Positions 28,844 through 40,435 of a stretch of DNA of 64,000 bases are shown one piece after another (position 1 is the first letter of the stretch; the number at the start of each line of letters is the position of its first letter). The stretch comes from Chrysogorgia sp. JL179-B06 (taxonomy: Eukaryota > Cnidaria > Anthozoa > Scleralcyonacea > Chrysogorgiidae): contig JAYKKM010000047.1 of the NCBI GenBank assembly GCA_035772405.1, positions 3,204,001 to 3,268,000 of the forward strand, in the 5' to 3' direction. The notes under the pieces are model-generated. The model made no database searches, was not told the origin of the DNA, and saw nothing but the letters and a program-made list of their open reading frames with translations. A program made the translations under genes and the position numbers.

Positions 28844-28945
28844 GTAATCTTGGAACCTGGTGACGTTTTATTCGTGCCTAAACACTGGTGGCATTTTGTC
28901 GAGTCCATGGAAACATCAATAAGTGTTAATACTTGGATTGAAATG
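28844..28945 (+). CDS. HSPBAP1: HSPBAP1-like exon with second JmjC histidine
   Basis: A 102-base phase-0 exon between TTCAAG and GTAACA. It encodes VILEPGDVLFVPKHWWHFVE and ends in NTWIEM. H of the WWH region supplies the third metal ligand of the JmjC fold. It joins in frame to the exon ending at 21534 and to the next at 33089. Confidence 0.85.
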
Positions 28946-29509
28946 GTAACAATTCAGATTGATATTTATACTGTACGATATTAACCTCTAAATTTAATCA
29001 ATCTCTAATGCTGTTTGTCTTTAAAGAGCCTATAACCCCAATATTTTTTATTATTTATAATATACATGGAAAAATTCTGGATTCTGATTGGCTGAGAGCA
29101 GTACGATTTGGAGGAAATACATTGCAGAAAAAAGGAAATACAAGTGCAAATCTTTTGTGAAAATTTTTTTTTTGAAAAACTTGTTAAAACAATAAAACAG
29201 TTCATTTTTTGTGAAAAAATATTTTTCTCACATGACTCGCATGTAAAAATTACTTCCTGTTAATTTTTTCATGTATATTATTAATAAGTAAATAGCATGG
29301 TTTCTCATGCAATTTAAAAAAAAACACGCACTCGGCACTCGTAAGTTTATCAAAGACCTCAAATAGCATTCATCCTTCGGACTCGTGCGATTTTCATAGT
29401 CTTTGAAAAACTCACTTGTGCGTGTTTTGCCAAATTGCTATTACTAATTGCTAATAATCATAATAATAATAATAATATTAATATATATCACCGAAGTGTT
29501 TTTCGATAG

Positions 29510-29820
29510 GGCCCTGTGTAATAGATCAAACACGAGTTTGAGTGTTTCATCAGGGGTTCCAAACACGAGAAAACAAATCAAAACCGAGGGCGTAGCCCGA
29601 GGTTTTTATTGTTTTCGAGTGTTTGGAGTCCCCCGATGAAACACGATAAACGAGTGTTTGATCTAGCTTCTCAAACGAGTATTCCAATAGCGATTTGCTC
29701 CCATAGCGATTTTATTTTAATATGTAGATTAAGAAATGTGATCCAGTTCACTAGGAAATCTCATACAAGTTTGCATTGGGCACCAAAACTCATGCATGTG
29801 ATGTTGAGTTTGAAAAAATA
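29510..29820 (+). mobile_element. Hairpin MITE copy A
   Basis: It contains a hairpin: ATAGATCAAACACGAGTTTG... returns as ...AAACGAGTGTTTGATCTA around 29520-29665. A tail (29666-29820) follows. The whole block is present in inverted orientation at 35915-36215. Confidence 0.75.
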
Positions 29821-30108
29821 AGATATAGATATGATTACATATTAGCAGTTAAGAGGATAATTTACCAAATTTAAGTTTGAACAGTGAGAGTGCCTTAATA
29901 TTATAAAAGTCTGAATTTAAATTATTATAATCGTTCAGAGCTTGATAAATTAATTTATGTTTTCCCCAGTTTGTCTTAGCTCTGGGAAAATGGAGTTTGG
30001 CCTTGTTCCTAGTATGATATTGGTGGAAATTACTACTTGGCAGTATTTCAAAGTTTGAATCAAAAACGTTGTTTAGACATTTAAACATTCAATATGAGAC
30101 AAATATAG

Positions 30109-30862
30109 TTAAAGTGCCTATGACACGAAAATTAAGTTTGCCTTATTTGAAAGAACACTTAAAATAACAGAGTAATATCTTTTGTAGTTTTTCGTTTCCT
30201 TGCTTTGTTCTTGAGATATTTCAGTTTGTATTATATGCAAATGACAATGGTCTGACGTACACATGCATAATGACTTATCGGAGAAGGTTGTGTATCTTTG
30301 TTATTATCACACAAAATCACTTGAAATCCTACAAGTTCCATGTTTTTGAAAATACTCACGCACATGCTTCATTCAATTTACTAATTTGGTTTTATATTAT
30401 AAAGATATATAAGCTGTTGTGGTCTAGTGGCTACCACACATGTCTATGAGCTGGGAGACACAGGTCCAAATCCTGGGTCGGACCTCCACTCAGGGTCTTA
30501 AAAATAATTGAGGAGAAAGTGCTGCCTTTGCAATAATATCAGCAAATGGTAAGACTTTCAGGTCTTCTCGGATAACGACCTTAAATCGTAGCTCCTCGGA
30601 ACCCCTATCAATTGGGCTTCTAGCCTGTTGGGATATTCCGTTCACCAAAGAGTGATAAATCTAATAAACTAAACTAAACTAAACCTGCTCCGGTAAGTCA
30701 TTATGCACGTGTACGTCACACCATTGTCATTCGCATATTATACAAACTAAAATATCTCAAGAACGAAGCAAGGAGACGAAAAACCTCAAAAGACGTTACT
30801 CTGTCATTTGAAGTGTTCTTTCAAATAAGGCGAACTTAATTTTCGTGTCATAGGCACTTTAA
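30109..30862. mobile_element. TTAA-flanked hairpin transposon carrying a SINE
   Basis: TIRs of about 180 bases begin TTAAAGTGCCTATGACACG (30109) and end at TTAA (30859-30862). The inner part holds a tRNA-derived SINE (30412-30684), inserted later into the loop. Confidence 0.85.
30412..30684 (+). mobile_element. tRNA-derived SINE, copy 1
   Basis: The start resembles a tRNA: A box TGGTCTAGTGGCTACC and B box GGTCCAAATCCTG. A conserved body follows, and the tail is an AAACT-type repeat (AAACTAAACTAAAC). A second copy sits at 32468. It is inside a TTAA hairpin element. Confidence 0.85.
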
Positions 30863-31470
30863 ACAGTGAAATATTTCTTTGATTTGATCTTTTTATCGAT
30901 ACTTTATACAGGTTTATGTTTTTAAAACACTAATGAGTGTGGCATCACCTCAATAATTTTGTTTCCTTTCCTACCTTCCTTGTGCCAATAAACTGCGGGT
31001 TGAGGATTTGAGTGAAAAAGTTAATACAATCTCTAGTATAACAGCGCTCGAAATAACTTTCCCAAAGTTCCCGATCATGGTGATCGCCAGTCATGATTTT
31101 CCGTCGATCAAATGGAAATCTGACAGATCGGGAACGTTTTCCTAAGTTCACTACACTATGACTATAAGTAAGACAAAGTACGAATTCAGATAAAACTCAC
31201 AAGCATCTAACTACAAATTCTCATTATGCGACTACATTTAACATATAACACTTTTAAACTGGCAAATTATCAGTATTTCGTGGTTCGGATTGCAGATTGT
31301 GCAAGTACTTCATGCGAATTTATTTATAGTTAATGATATCAGTGAGAAAATTATTCGTGCCGTTTCCTGTCTTAGCTTAGGCTAAACAAATGTTTTTCGC
31401 GTGTTTCTGACTGTGTTTTATTTGTATTAGTTTAACTGTACGCGTGTGCATCTTTTTGAATGGTCCAATA

Positions 31471-32143
31471 CTCTGACCTTCCGAATAATCGTATAGGGCA
31501 AAATAATAGTATATAGATTGGAAAAATACGAAGCAATCAATAATAGTATAGAGTGGAATAATAGTATAGAGTGGAAAATTACCCAGACGTCAATAATAGT
31601 ATAGAGTGGAATAATAGTATAGAGTGGAATAATAGTATAGAGTGGAATAATAGTATAGAGTGGAAACATCCCCAGAAGTCAATAATAGTATACACTATAG
31701 AGTGGAATAATACTATCATGTTAAGTACAGTACGTTCTAGCTTTTTTTGAAACAATGGGAGAAACATAAGATCAATAAAGCTGTTATTGTATTTACTGGT
31801 ATTTAATAACTCTCCAGATTCTTTTTCTGGCCAGTCGCGAGAAAACGACCAAAATATTTAAAAATGCGAACTGTTAAGACAAGTTTACGGAAGTTTACGA
31901 ATTCAAGATGGCGGAGCGCTTTTGTTTGTTTTTGTTTCATGGAGCGAATATCAGTATATTTCTCACTTGGATAAGGGTTTGGACAAGGGATTTTCTCAGC
32001 AATGCGTACAGAAGTGGTGAACTTATGGAAATTCCTAAATTTAATAATCATAATAATCGTACTGTTCCGAATAAGGCCGTATAGAGTGGAAAATTTCTTT
32101 GAAATAAATAATCGTACATATACGATTATTCGGAAAGTTAGAG
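31471..32143. mobile_element. TA-flanked MITE with internal minisatellite
   Basis: Inverted ends begin CTCTGACCTTCCGAATAATC (31471) and end with its near complement at 32143, each flanked by TA. Within it, about 31543-31665, an 18-bp unit (AATAATAGTATAGAGTGG) is tandemly repeated, interrupted by spacers. No coding potential; the open frames over it are repeat artefacts. Confidence 0.75.
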
Positions 32144-32467
32144 TATATTTTTATTGCCGATCAAGATGATCGCCAACCCTGCTTTTCCGCCAATCATAAA
32201 CAATTTCTTGCCGATCGGTGATCGGCGCTTATTTCGAGCCCTGGTATAACGTTCAAGTATATACCATCAACGTTTGAATTAGGTCAAATTTCTGTAGCAG
32301 CAGAATATTGTATCCGATTTAGCATTAGGGGATTTAGCATTTTAAAAACATAAACCTTTATAAAGTATCGAAGGAAAGATGAAATCAAAGAAATATTTCA
32401 TTGTTCAACTATTTGCCTTATATAGAATGTTCATAAATAATTGGGATTATAGGCACTAAGGATTCTT

Positions 32468-32712
32468 AGCTGTTGTGGTCTAATGGTTACCACACATGTC
32501 TTTGAGCTGGAAGATCCGGGTTCATATCCTGGGTCGGACCACCACTCAGGGTCTTAAAATAATTGAGGAGAGAAAGTGCTGCCTATGCAACAACACGAGC
32601 AAATGGTAAGACTTTCGGGTCTTCTCGGAAAACGACCTTAAATCGTAGGCCCTCGGAATTCTTATCAGTTGAGTTTTCCGTTCACCTAAACTAAGAGTGA
32701 TAAACTGAATGA
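32468..32712 (+). mobile_element. tRNA-derived SINE, copy 2
   Basis: Same family as 30412-30684: A box TGGTCTAATGGTTACC, B box GGGTTCATATCC, the same body. The tail differs and is shorter. The copies differ by scattered substitutions, showing they are separate insertions. Confidence 0.85.
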
Positions 32713-33088
32713 GTCGAGCGCTTGAAACATGAGCCTCTGGCTCGGATAAATACTGTAGGGAAACCTTATCCTGCGTGATCGACTCAATTATTTAGTTGTA
32801 CCGCTGTGTCACCCTCTCACGTTGAATAGACAGAGAGATAGACACTAGACAAACGGATAGACAGACATTATGCAAACCGATATTGACAGAGGTACCAGAT
32901 TTTAAAATTAATTTCGTTTGATTCTGGAATACACTTGAGCAATGTCACCACTATAAAGGAATTTCGATATATTAAGTAATATATAATATTTAGCAGATAT
33001 TATTTTGACGCTACTCTGGCTTTAAAAAGTTTTTTAAACATAAGTGTTACTGGTTACTGTCCATGTCTCTTTTTAACATCGATTTTAG

Positions 33089-33136
33089 GGCGCTGATGCC
33101 TATGACAGACTTCAAGAAGGAATAACAAGAGCTTTA
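33089..33136 (+). CDS. HSPBAP1: HSPBAP1-like short exon
   Basis: A 48-base phase-0 micro-exon between a TTTTAG acceptor and a GTAAGT donor. It encodes GADAYDRLQEGITRAL, which matches the helix after the JmjC domain in HSPBAP1-type proteins. It would be easy to miss with an ORF scan. Confidence 0.75.
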
Positions 33137-33194
33137 GTAAGTGACTCACGTATTCACGATACATGCACAATCGTCAAGTTCAAATTCTCAGAAA

Positions 33195-33285
33195 TTGTTT
33201 CTGAGCCCCGGACAGGAATCGAATCTGTAACCTTCTGATTGCCAGTGAGACTCTTTAACGATTGCTGGCCGAGACCCTCTGATGG
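33195..33285 (-). repeat. tRNA-like SINE fragment
   Basis: Read on the - strand, the B box GATTCGATTCC and flanking tRNA-like body are visible. Not a working tRNA; no intact cloverleaf was found. Confidence 0.5.
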
Positions 33286-33984
33286 AGAGTGATAGTTCCC
33301 ATCCTTGAAAATATGGTTAATTTGGTATCACCAGTTTTATTAGAGAATAGAAAATATGTAAAACGATATATTTTTAGAACGCATGCATCAAAATCTGATA
33401 AAAATCTGATCTCAAATCCTAATTTTATAAAATACATGAACTTTTTATGATTTTACTTACAATTTCTCATAAACATGTTGTGACTTAGTTCGACTCATTC
33501 CAATTAGTCTACAAAATTATCAGTCATATATGTGTGTTATTCCCTATCCTTGTTATCCATTCTTCCTCCCTTAGATTCATCCGTTGAAAACGCATGAAAC
33601 AGAAAATAATCATAATTTATGGATCAATCCATCGATGAGGGAGGTAAGCTTTTGTAACCCTGTGATCTTTTTTCGTCGTTGTTATCATCTGTCTTCCGAC
33701 AGGTCTGATTCATCATAGTTGTCACCAAGCTCATTGGGCCTCCTGCAGTCGCTTCATCTTACCATGCGATAATTCTTGCTTCACGTCGTCAAGCCATCTA
33801 ATCCTCTGACGTTCTCTTGCGTCCTTTGCTTCATTTTCCGCACTTGCTACCTTCTTTCACGTCTCTCAGTAAACCATTATGTCTAAAGAATAGAGATATG
33901 TCTCATCCATTGACGTATTCTCTTTCCAATTGCTCTTAAAATGCATACATGTATCTCATGTTTGGGATTTTTATATATTTATAA

Positions 33985-34335
33985 TCTTTGGCACTTTCTG
34001 ATAAAATTGCTTAATATCATCAGTAGCTAAAGTTTCATCTCGATACCTCTTTCTAAAGTTTATTTACTATTCACAGGAAGTGACGTCAACCCAGGGATAC
34101 GCAAAGATGTTGCATCGTGATTCAACAGTGAAATACAAAGAGAGTTTGCTCTGAACTTTAAGAAGACCTGTTTCTCAAATCCCAAACCTTCACTGTTGAA
34201 TCACTCCGCAACGTCTGTACGTGTCGCTGGGTTGACGTCACTTCCTGTGAATAGTTAACCAACATTGCATCAAGATGAAACTTTAATTGATGGTTAAATT
34301 AAGCAATTTCTATCAAAGACAGAAAGTGCCAAAGA
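33985..34335. mobile_element. Long hairpin MITE
   Basis: Inverted arms include ATTCACAGGAAGTGACGTCA and TGACGTCACTTCCTGTGAAT, and outer arms TTTGGCACTTTCTG / AGAAAGTGCCAAA. No coding content. Confidence 0.75.
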
Positions 34336-34889
34336 TTATGTGATAGATAAAATATGAGCGGCATGAGACCTTTATCTTATATACAAACTTGAGCCGCGCG
34401 AAGGCGAGTGTTTGTATATCAGATAAAGATCGGACGCGAATATTTGATATGGCTTATCAAATGAATACACATAAATGTTCATATCTATCTACTATCTTGA
34501 AGATACAAGCTATTTTAGCTGAGGAAATCGAAGGAAAAGGTTACGTAAATCAAGACGAATCTTTATCCAGTTTAAAACCTCCGTCATGCCACTGATTTCC
34601 TTTGTTTTTTCTTCAAGAATTATTATGAATTTGATGAGTAATAGATAAAATATGAACAGCAGATCTTTATCTGATATAAAACTCGAGCGACCTCACGCAA
34701 ACGTTAACCTTAACGCAAATACAACGTTAACCCATGGTTAACCTTACACGTTAACCTTACACATCTTAAACAATTGAATTCTTCATGTAAAACATATATA
34801 GAGGATGAAAAAGTTCCATGAGGAGTAATGGAAACGTTGTTCTCATTCTGTAACGCTACTCGGCTTCAGAATGATGTCAACCTATACAG

Positions 34890-35370
34890 AGCAGCAGGGG
34901 CGTAGGAAGCTTGGTAAACTTAGGGGGGCCGGCCAAGGAAAATTTTCGTTGTACCTGTTGACATTGTTTATTTGTTTCGGTTTGTTTTCAACCGGGCTGC
35001 CTATTAGCATCAATCATTCCACGATTGCCGCCCTTCTGCTTGGTTAAAAAAGAAAGCCTACTAGAGTAGAGCCGCGTAAACTAGAGAAATATTAGTACTT
35101 TAGTTTAGTAAAACACTCGGGTTAACATGCAAAGATATTGTGATTATTTTTTTAATTACTTCTATGATAGTTTAACAGAACATTAATAGGAAGATGTTGT
35201 TTTCGAACTTGTCGGTAATATCATACATTCATACTATTCGAACACAGACATTCGACTAATATACGATTTCAAATACTTCTACTTTCGAATTCAAATTTTT
35301 TGCTTCAATTTTTTTTTCAAATTCAATTTTTTTTGGGGTAGCGCCCCCTGCCTCCTACGCCCCTACAGAG
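34890..35370. mobile_element. MITE with GGGGCGTAGGA ends
   Basis: Inverted ends AGGGGCGTAGGAAGC at about 34899 and CCTCCTACGCCCC at about 35350. The interior is AT-rich and shows no gene. Confidence 0.55.
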
Positions 35371-35914
35371 CAGTGAAAGCCACTGATCTCTAAATAAAGA
35401 CTAGATTGAGCTTTCTATTGTATCTGATGAGCTGATTTTGAAGCCTGCATATTTGCATAATGTAAATTAAAGAGAGATCATTAGAAACTCCGAGTTTGCA
35501 AGCAAATCAAACTGTGACGCTAGCAAAATAGGTTTAGTGTCTGGCCAATATAGTTTCTTTGTTAACATTAAATGCATAAAATCTTCAACCTAATTTGACG
35601 TCTCATATCAGGCTTCTCTCCCTGGATAATTAGAGCCAACGGCGGCCATTGCTAAGGGACCAAAGTCGCGGTAATGATGAATCGTTTTACCCAGTAATTT
35701 GAAAAATGTTTTCTGGTCCTCTTTATAGTAATATTATTTTATTTTGTCGATGGTAAGAGCACATAAACCATCAAAAACCTCATAGGATTCTCAGTTGGTC
35801 CCTTGGTAATGGCGGACTTCCGGCTTCATTTTCTGAACAATATAGTTGCTCGATCCAGTCTTTATTTAGAGTTGTCAACCTCATTAATAATTCATGAATT
35901 ATCGTAGCCAATCC

Positions 35915-36215
35915 ATGAACGTATACCACATCACATGCATGAGTTTTGATACCCAATGAAAACCTGTAGGAAAATTCCTAGTGAACTGGATCACATTTCT
36001 TAATCTACATATTAAAATAAAATCGCTATGGGAGCAAATCGCTATAGGAATACTCGTTTGAGAAGCTAGATCAAACACTCGTTTGTCGTGTTTCATCAGG
36101 GGACTCCAAATACTCGAAAACAATAAAAACCTCGGGCTACGCCCTCGGTTTTCATTTGTTTTCTCGTGTTTGGAACCCCTGATGAAACACTCAAACTCGT
36201 GTTTGATCTATTACA
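35915..36215 (-). mobile_element. Hairpin MITE copy B (inverted relative to copy A)
   Basis: It is the reverse complement of 29510-29820 with small differences: the CTCGGGCTACGCCCTCGG loop and the GATCAAACACTCG arms are shared. Confidence 0.75.
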
Positions 36216-37670
36216 TCAGTGGTGAAAGCTAGCCATGGTAAAACCATGGTATGGGTTCGCTATATCCTGCAAGATGAAGTACTTACCAGTTACCAGCCGA
36301 GGTTCGTGCAAAAAAACAGAGGTCCGATATTTCTCTGTACAGATCGAACAAGCGAAGGCAATAAGCTGTTTATCATGTGGCCTGAATAACGAGAACGTTT
36401 CAGCATTTTGTAAGGCATCGCTAGCATAAATTTATTAGATTCCCTTTCTTGTATAATTTTCAAAGTAAAGATGAACAGATTTCATGTCACTTGCAGTTTA
36501 CTTCACGGTGTTCGTAGTTTGTTGTTCCTTTATAAATCACTCAAGACACAAACTGCTATTAAAAATTAATTTTCTGATATTTTGAAGAGTTTTTCCACGG
36601 ACTTTTTGTGTTATGGAATACGTGGTTATTACGGCGAATTATTATATTGCTAGGCTCGTGAGCGGTCTTAACACAGCTTTTCTGTAATCTGATTGGTTCC
36701 TGAGCGGTCTTTACAAACCAGAACAACCGTTCCTCACGTCGTACCCAATATATTATTGGTATTATTTTAGCATTGTACCCAAAAAGTTATTGGATTGTTA
36801 GCAACCCCCTCCGAATGAGTTTTCTGACCTTAATCTCTTGTTTAGTGGTATAGGTTCGCTATATCCCTTCAAGATGAAGTACTTACGCCTGGCTAGCTAC
36901 GCCCGCTTGGTTCGTACGAAAAACGCTCGGCCAATAAGCTGTTATTAATAATACATGCGAAGACAAAAGAAATTAATGTCGAACTGGTATAACATCGTCC
37001 TGATTTCCATAAACGTTTCCTTCTATTTACTAAGCTAAAATGGCTTGAATTACCAAAATAGTCAGTAAATCTGGTTATTTAGTATTATATATTTCGTATT
37101 TTATGTATAGTTTAAAACACGAGCAGCAATGTTTTAGTCCCGCCATAAAACACTGCTGCGAGTGTTTTGAATGGCTTCAAAAACCACTGCATCTAAATAA
37201 ACATGTTTACCAACTATTTCAGTGATTCAAGCCATTTTCGCCGAGATAATCGAAGGAAAAGTTTATGTAAATCAGGACGAATCTTTATCACATATAAAGA
37301 CACGATACGCTCATGATTTTCCTTTGTGTTTTCCTCATGAATTATTAATTAATTATTAAAGTATTGTTTAATAAACGAGCAGCAGTGTTTTATCAGATAT
37401 AAAACACGAGGGCGTAGCCCGAGTGTTTTAGATCTGATAAAACACGTGCTGCGAGTTTCAAACACGACCCATTTGATAAGTTCATTGGCGTAGTACTTTT
37501 GAAAATCGATGTTGTCTAAGCCGAGAAAATCAAAGATAAAGTTTATGTAAATCAGGACGAATCTTTATCACATTTAAAGACACGATACGGTAGTGATTTT
37601 CTTTTGTCTTTTCCTCATGAATTATTAATGAGTGTTTGAAATCCGATATAAAACACGGTCATGCACGAAA
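36216..37670. other. Intronic repeat-rich DNA, no gene seen
   Basis: Contains several hairpins, for example 37375-37455, where AGCAGTGTTTTATCAGATA returns as its complement with a GGGCGTAGCCC loop. Confidence 0.5.
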
Positions 37671-37674
37671 TAGA

Positions 37675-38030
37675 GTTTGCTATAACCCGGGCGATGAACG
37701 AGGATGAGCATGAAATCTTGTTGGTCAGCAGTCACATTAACTGGATACAGTGACTGGATAACATCAAGGAATCGATGTATATAATCGCCAGAATTTTGTC
37801 AATTAACCAAGCAAATAACCTCTAACCCCAAAACAACTTAGATCCTAACCCTAACCCTACCCCCCGCCTAACGCGTTTTCTAACCCTAACTCCCCGTCTT
37901 AAATAACCCCACCTCGATTCCCTTGATTATCCTTAACCTGTTATCCAGTTAATGTGACTGCTGACCAGCAATATTTCATGCTCATCCTCGATCATTGCCC
38001 GGGTTGTTTATAGCAAACCCCGCACAAAAT
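37675..38030. mobile_element. Inverted-repeat element
   Basis: Arms of about 85 bases: TTTGCTATAACCCGGGCGAT (about 37678) and its complement ending near 38020, and internal TCAGCAGTCACATTAACTGG paired with its complement. Telomere-like CCCTAA runs lie between. Confidence 0.7.
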
Positions 38031-38384
38031 ACCCGTTGGTGTACCTGAGGTTGCGTATATCCATGTTGGGACTTGTAAACCGCTGGCGTACGACCCTTAC
38101 GACCATTAAAGTCAAGATACAGTGGGGAATATATAAGCATCGGCAATGATGAGGAAAATATTCGAGCAATTAAATATTACTCAAAAAATTTGTTCCAGAG
38201 CCTCTCGCAGGCGATCAGAAATATTTTAATTACAATCATAACATGGGACTCTTGTGTTCCTGTTCGTGGTACTCGTGTGTACTTGTCACCCGAGTTAGCA
38301 TATGCTTATACATTCTTCACAACATATGGTAGTTCAATCGAACCACCATGTACAAAATATCTATCGTGCCATCTCGTATAGTTC

Positions 38385-38465
38385 GTGTAGGTCAATGGTT
38401 CGAGCGACATCTCGTCTTCGATCACAAGGTTATAATGCAGCGTTCGATTCCCATCTGGGACTCTT
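38385..38465 (+). repeat. tRNA-like SINE fragment
   Basis: A-box-like TAGGTCAATGG and B box GCGTTCGATTCCC are about 50 bases apart. Stands in the intron just before the terminal exon of the HSPBAP1-like gene. Confidence 0.5.
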
Positions 38466-38549
38466 CTGAGTAATATTAACTTGAATATTTTCTTCATTTG
38501 TTAATTATTAGAGCGAATGTTCCTACATTCTTTACTCTTACTTTTGCAG

Positions 38550-38777
38550 GACGATTTCTCATTCCAACAGAATATTGAATATATAAGACACGCACTACGT
38601 GTGTGCCTTCTCCAAAGCAACGCGGCTGAGCGTAACGCCGAGTTAAAAGACGTGGAAATGAAAGAGCTTGATGCAGAGGAGTTCATAAACGTAGTGGTTT
38701 CGCCAGACGTTATTCACTTTATATCCCAAAAACTTCTTAAAGTCACGTCTTCACGTCGGAGGAACTTGAAAGACTAA
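38550..38777 (+). CDS. HSPBAP1: HSPBAP1-like terminal exon (C-terminal helices)
   Basis: It begins after CTTTTGCAG in phase 0, agreeing with the previous exon, and runs to TAA at 38777. The product is helical and charged (IEYIRHALRVCLL, then VVVSPDVIHFISQKLL). A further open frame (about 38804-39047) follows a TTTTTAG acceptor but does not join in phase; it could be an alternative 3' exon or chance. Confidence 0.7.
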   Translation, partial: DDFSFQQNIEYIRHALRVCLLQSNAAERNAELKDVEMKELDAEEFINVVVSPDVIHFISQKLLKVTSSRRRNLKD

Positions 38778-39865
38778 TAGACAATCGATTGTTTTATTTT
38801 TAGCCTGTATAGCAAAGTTGCGAAAAATGGTTTGTGTAATAGCGTCATGAACGGGGCCATTGCTGTATTACGTAATGTCCGACCTTTGGTCAACTTTCAG
38901 GCGAACCTTCCTTTAACAACGGACTTGATATCAGTTGAAGGAAACTACAATGCGTCAATTAAGGATGATTCTCATATAATCGATCCTCCGAGTCGTTTCA
39001 ATCGAAATTCAGCGCACTTTTTAAAACGACTAGGACGACAAAGATGAGAACTAGCGTCTAATAAACTCAAAGTAAATTTAATTTTACTAGAATATCGAAC
39101 TTTGGTTTATCCTTTCTCTTACACGTTCCTGAGTAATTATATTCACTGTAACATTTTATCTAGACGCTTTTTACGTTTTCGGTGTCAACATCGTTGCATC
39201 GACGTAAAAATGCTCTCAATAACTGTCGTGAATACTCTGTCGTCGCTTGACGTCGTGCTTTCTTAAAGTGCATATAAACCTTCCACAGTTTTTAGATTCT
39301 GTAGAGGACGCCAAAATAGTTAAGAAGGTCTTTTACAGTTTTTCATTTGGTCCATTCGTTTCGGAGATATCTCTCTTCGAACATTACCAAAAAGCGCAAT
39401 TTTGAGTTCCCCGTGAGAAATTTTTGGAAATGAAACAACTACCTTACGTGACGTAACGGACGGAAGTCGCTCATAAGAGTTATTTCCTCGTGTATTCTGT
39501 TGTGTAGTTATCATCGAAGCGAGCAACATGCCAGATAGATGTACAGTGTTCGAGTTTTCAAATGAATCAGACTTAGAAAACGGAATTTCACTTTATTACA
39601 TTCTTATACTACGTCACGGGTGGCTTGTCTCAGGGATCTTTCGCCTTTTTCGACTCTCGATTTTTTCTTGCAAATAGCAATGTAGACAGACATCTCCGAA
39701 CTGTGCCGAAACAAGTATAAGTTTCATATAAATCCCAAAATGACGTCACATAGACTATCGGTTTTCTAAAATAAAGCGTTATATAGTAAGAGTTAGGGTT
39801 ATAGTAATTAGGTGTAGGGATAGGTAGGTGAGGATTAAGGTTAAGATGATAGGTTAGGATTAAGG

Positions 39866-40435
39866 TTAAAGTGCCACTACGATGAAAATTCACCCCCGTC
39901 TTTGAGATTTTCTTTAGCATAGAATAGTATTTCAGGGTCGAAAGTGATCATCGATGTAAAAAAAACAACTAAAAAATGGTATTTTGAAGTAAGTATTTTG
40001 AGTTCTGAAATCACTATTATTTAGGCCACCATTACTAAAAACGTGTTCTAAGTGAGCCCGCAATTTCAAAAGGTAATATTGTTTGTGACGTCAGATTCTC
40101 AATGCTACGCCTGAATTTCGGTCGAGATTATTTGTTTTCTTGTTTTTTTCGAGAAGTAGATGAAATGTCCAGCCTTACAGACGAAGAATTTGAAAAAAAC
40201 GACCTTGATTTACTTGAAGAATTAGCCACGTGGAGTCTTCGTGTTGAGTCGTTACGCTGGTCAAGAACATGAACGATTAATGGTGGACATAACAACTCCA
40301 GATTCGGAGTAAGAAAAATAATACTTGCCATGGTCGAATCGCAAAACGGTTTCGACCAAGTAATATTTAGCAGCTCTGCTTTATAAATACGTAAAAATAT
40401 CGATAGGTAAAAATTTGATCGTAGTGGCACTTTAA
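39866..40435. mobile_element. TTAA-flanked hairpin element, copy 1
   Basis: Ends TTAAAGTGCCACTACGAT (39866) and ATCGTAGTGGCACTTTAA (40435), so TTAA duplication is exact. A frame in the middle (40128-40430) is part of the element and is broken. The second copy starts at 63429. Confidence 0.85.

Noticed and set aside
31427..31767. Leu/Tyr/Ile repeat frames on the - strand
   Set aside because: They are translations of the 18-bp minisatellite.
38804..39047. Extra 3' exon of the HSPBAP1-like gene
   Set aside because: An acceptor is present, but the phase does not join with the exon at 38550-38777 and no good donor is seen; recorded as possible only.
40128..40430. 100-codon - strand frame
   Set aside because: It lies inside a TTAA hairpin element and shows no protein family features.
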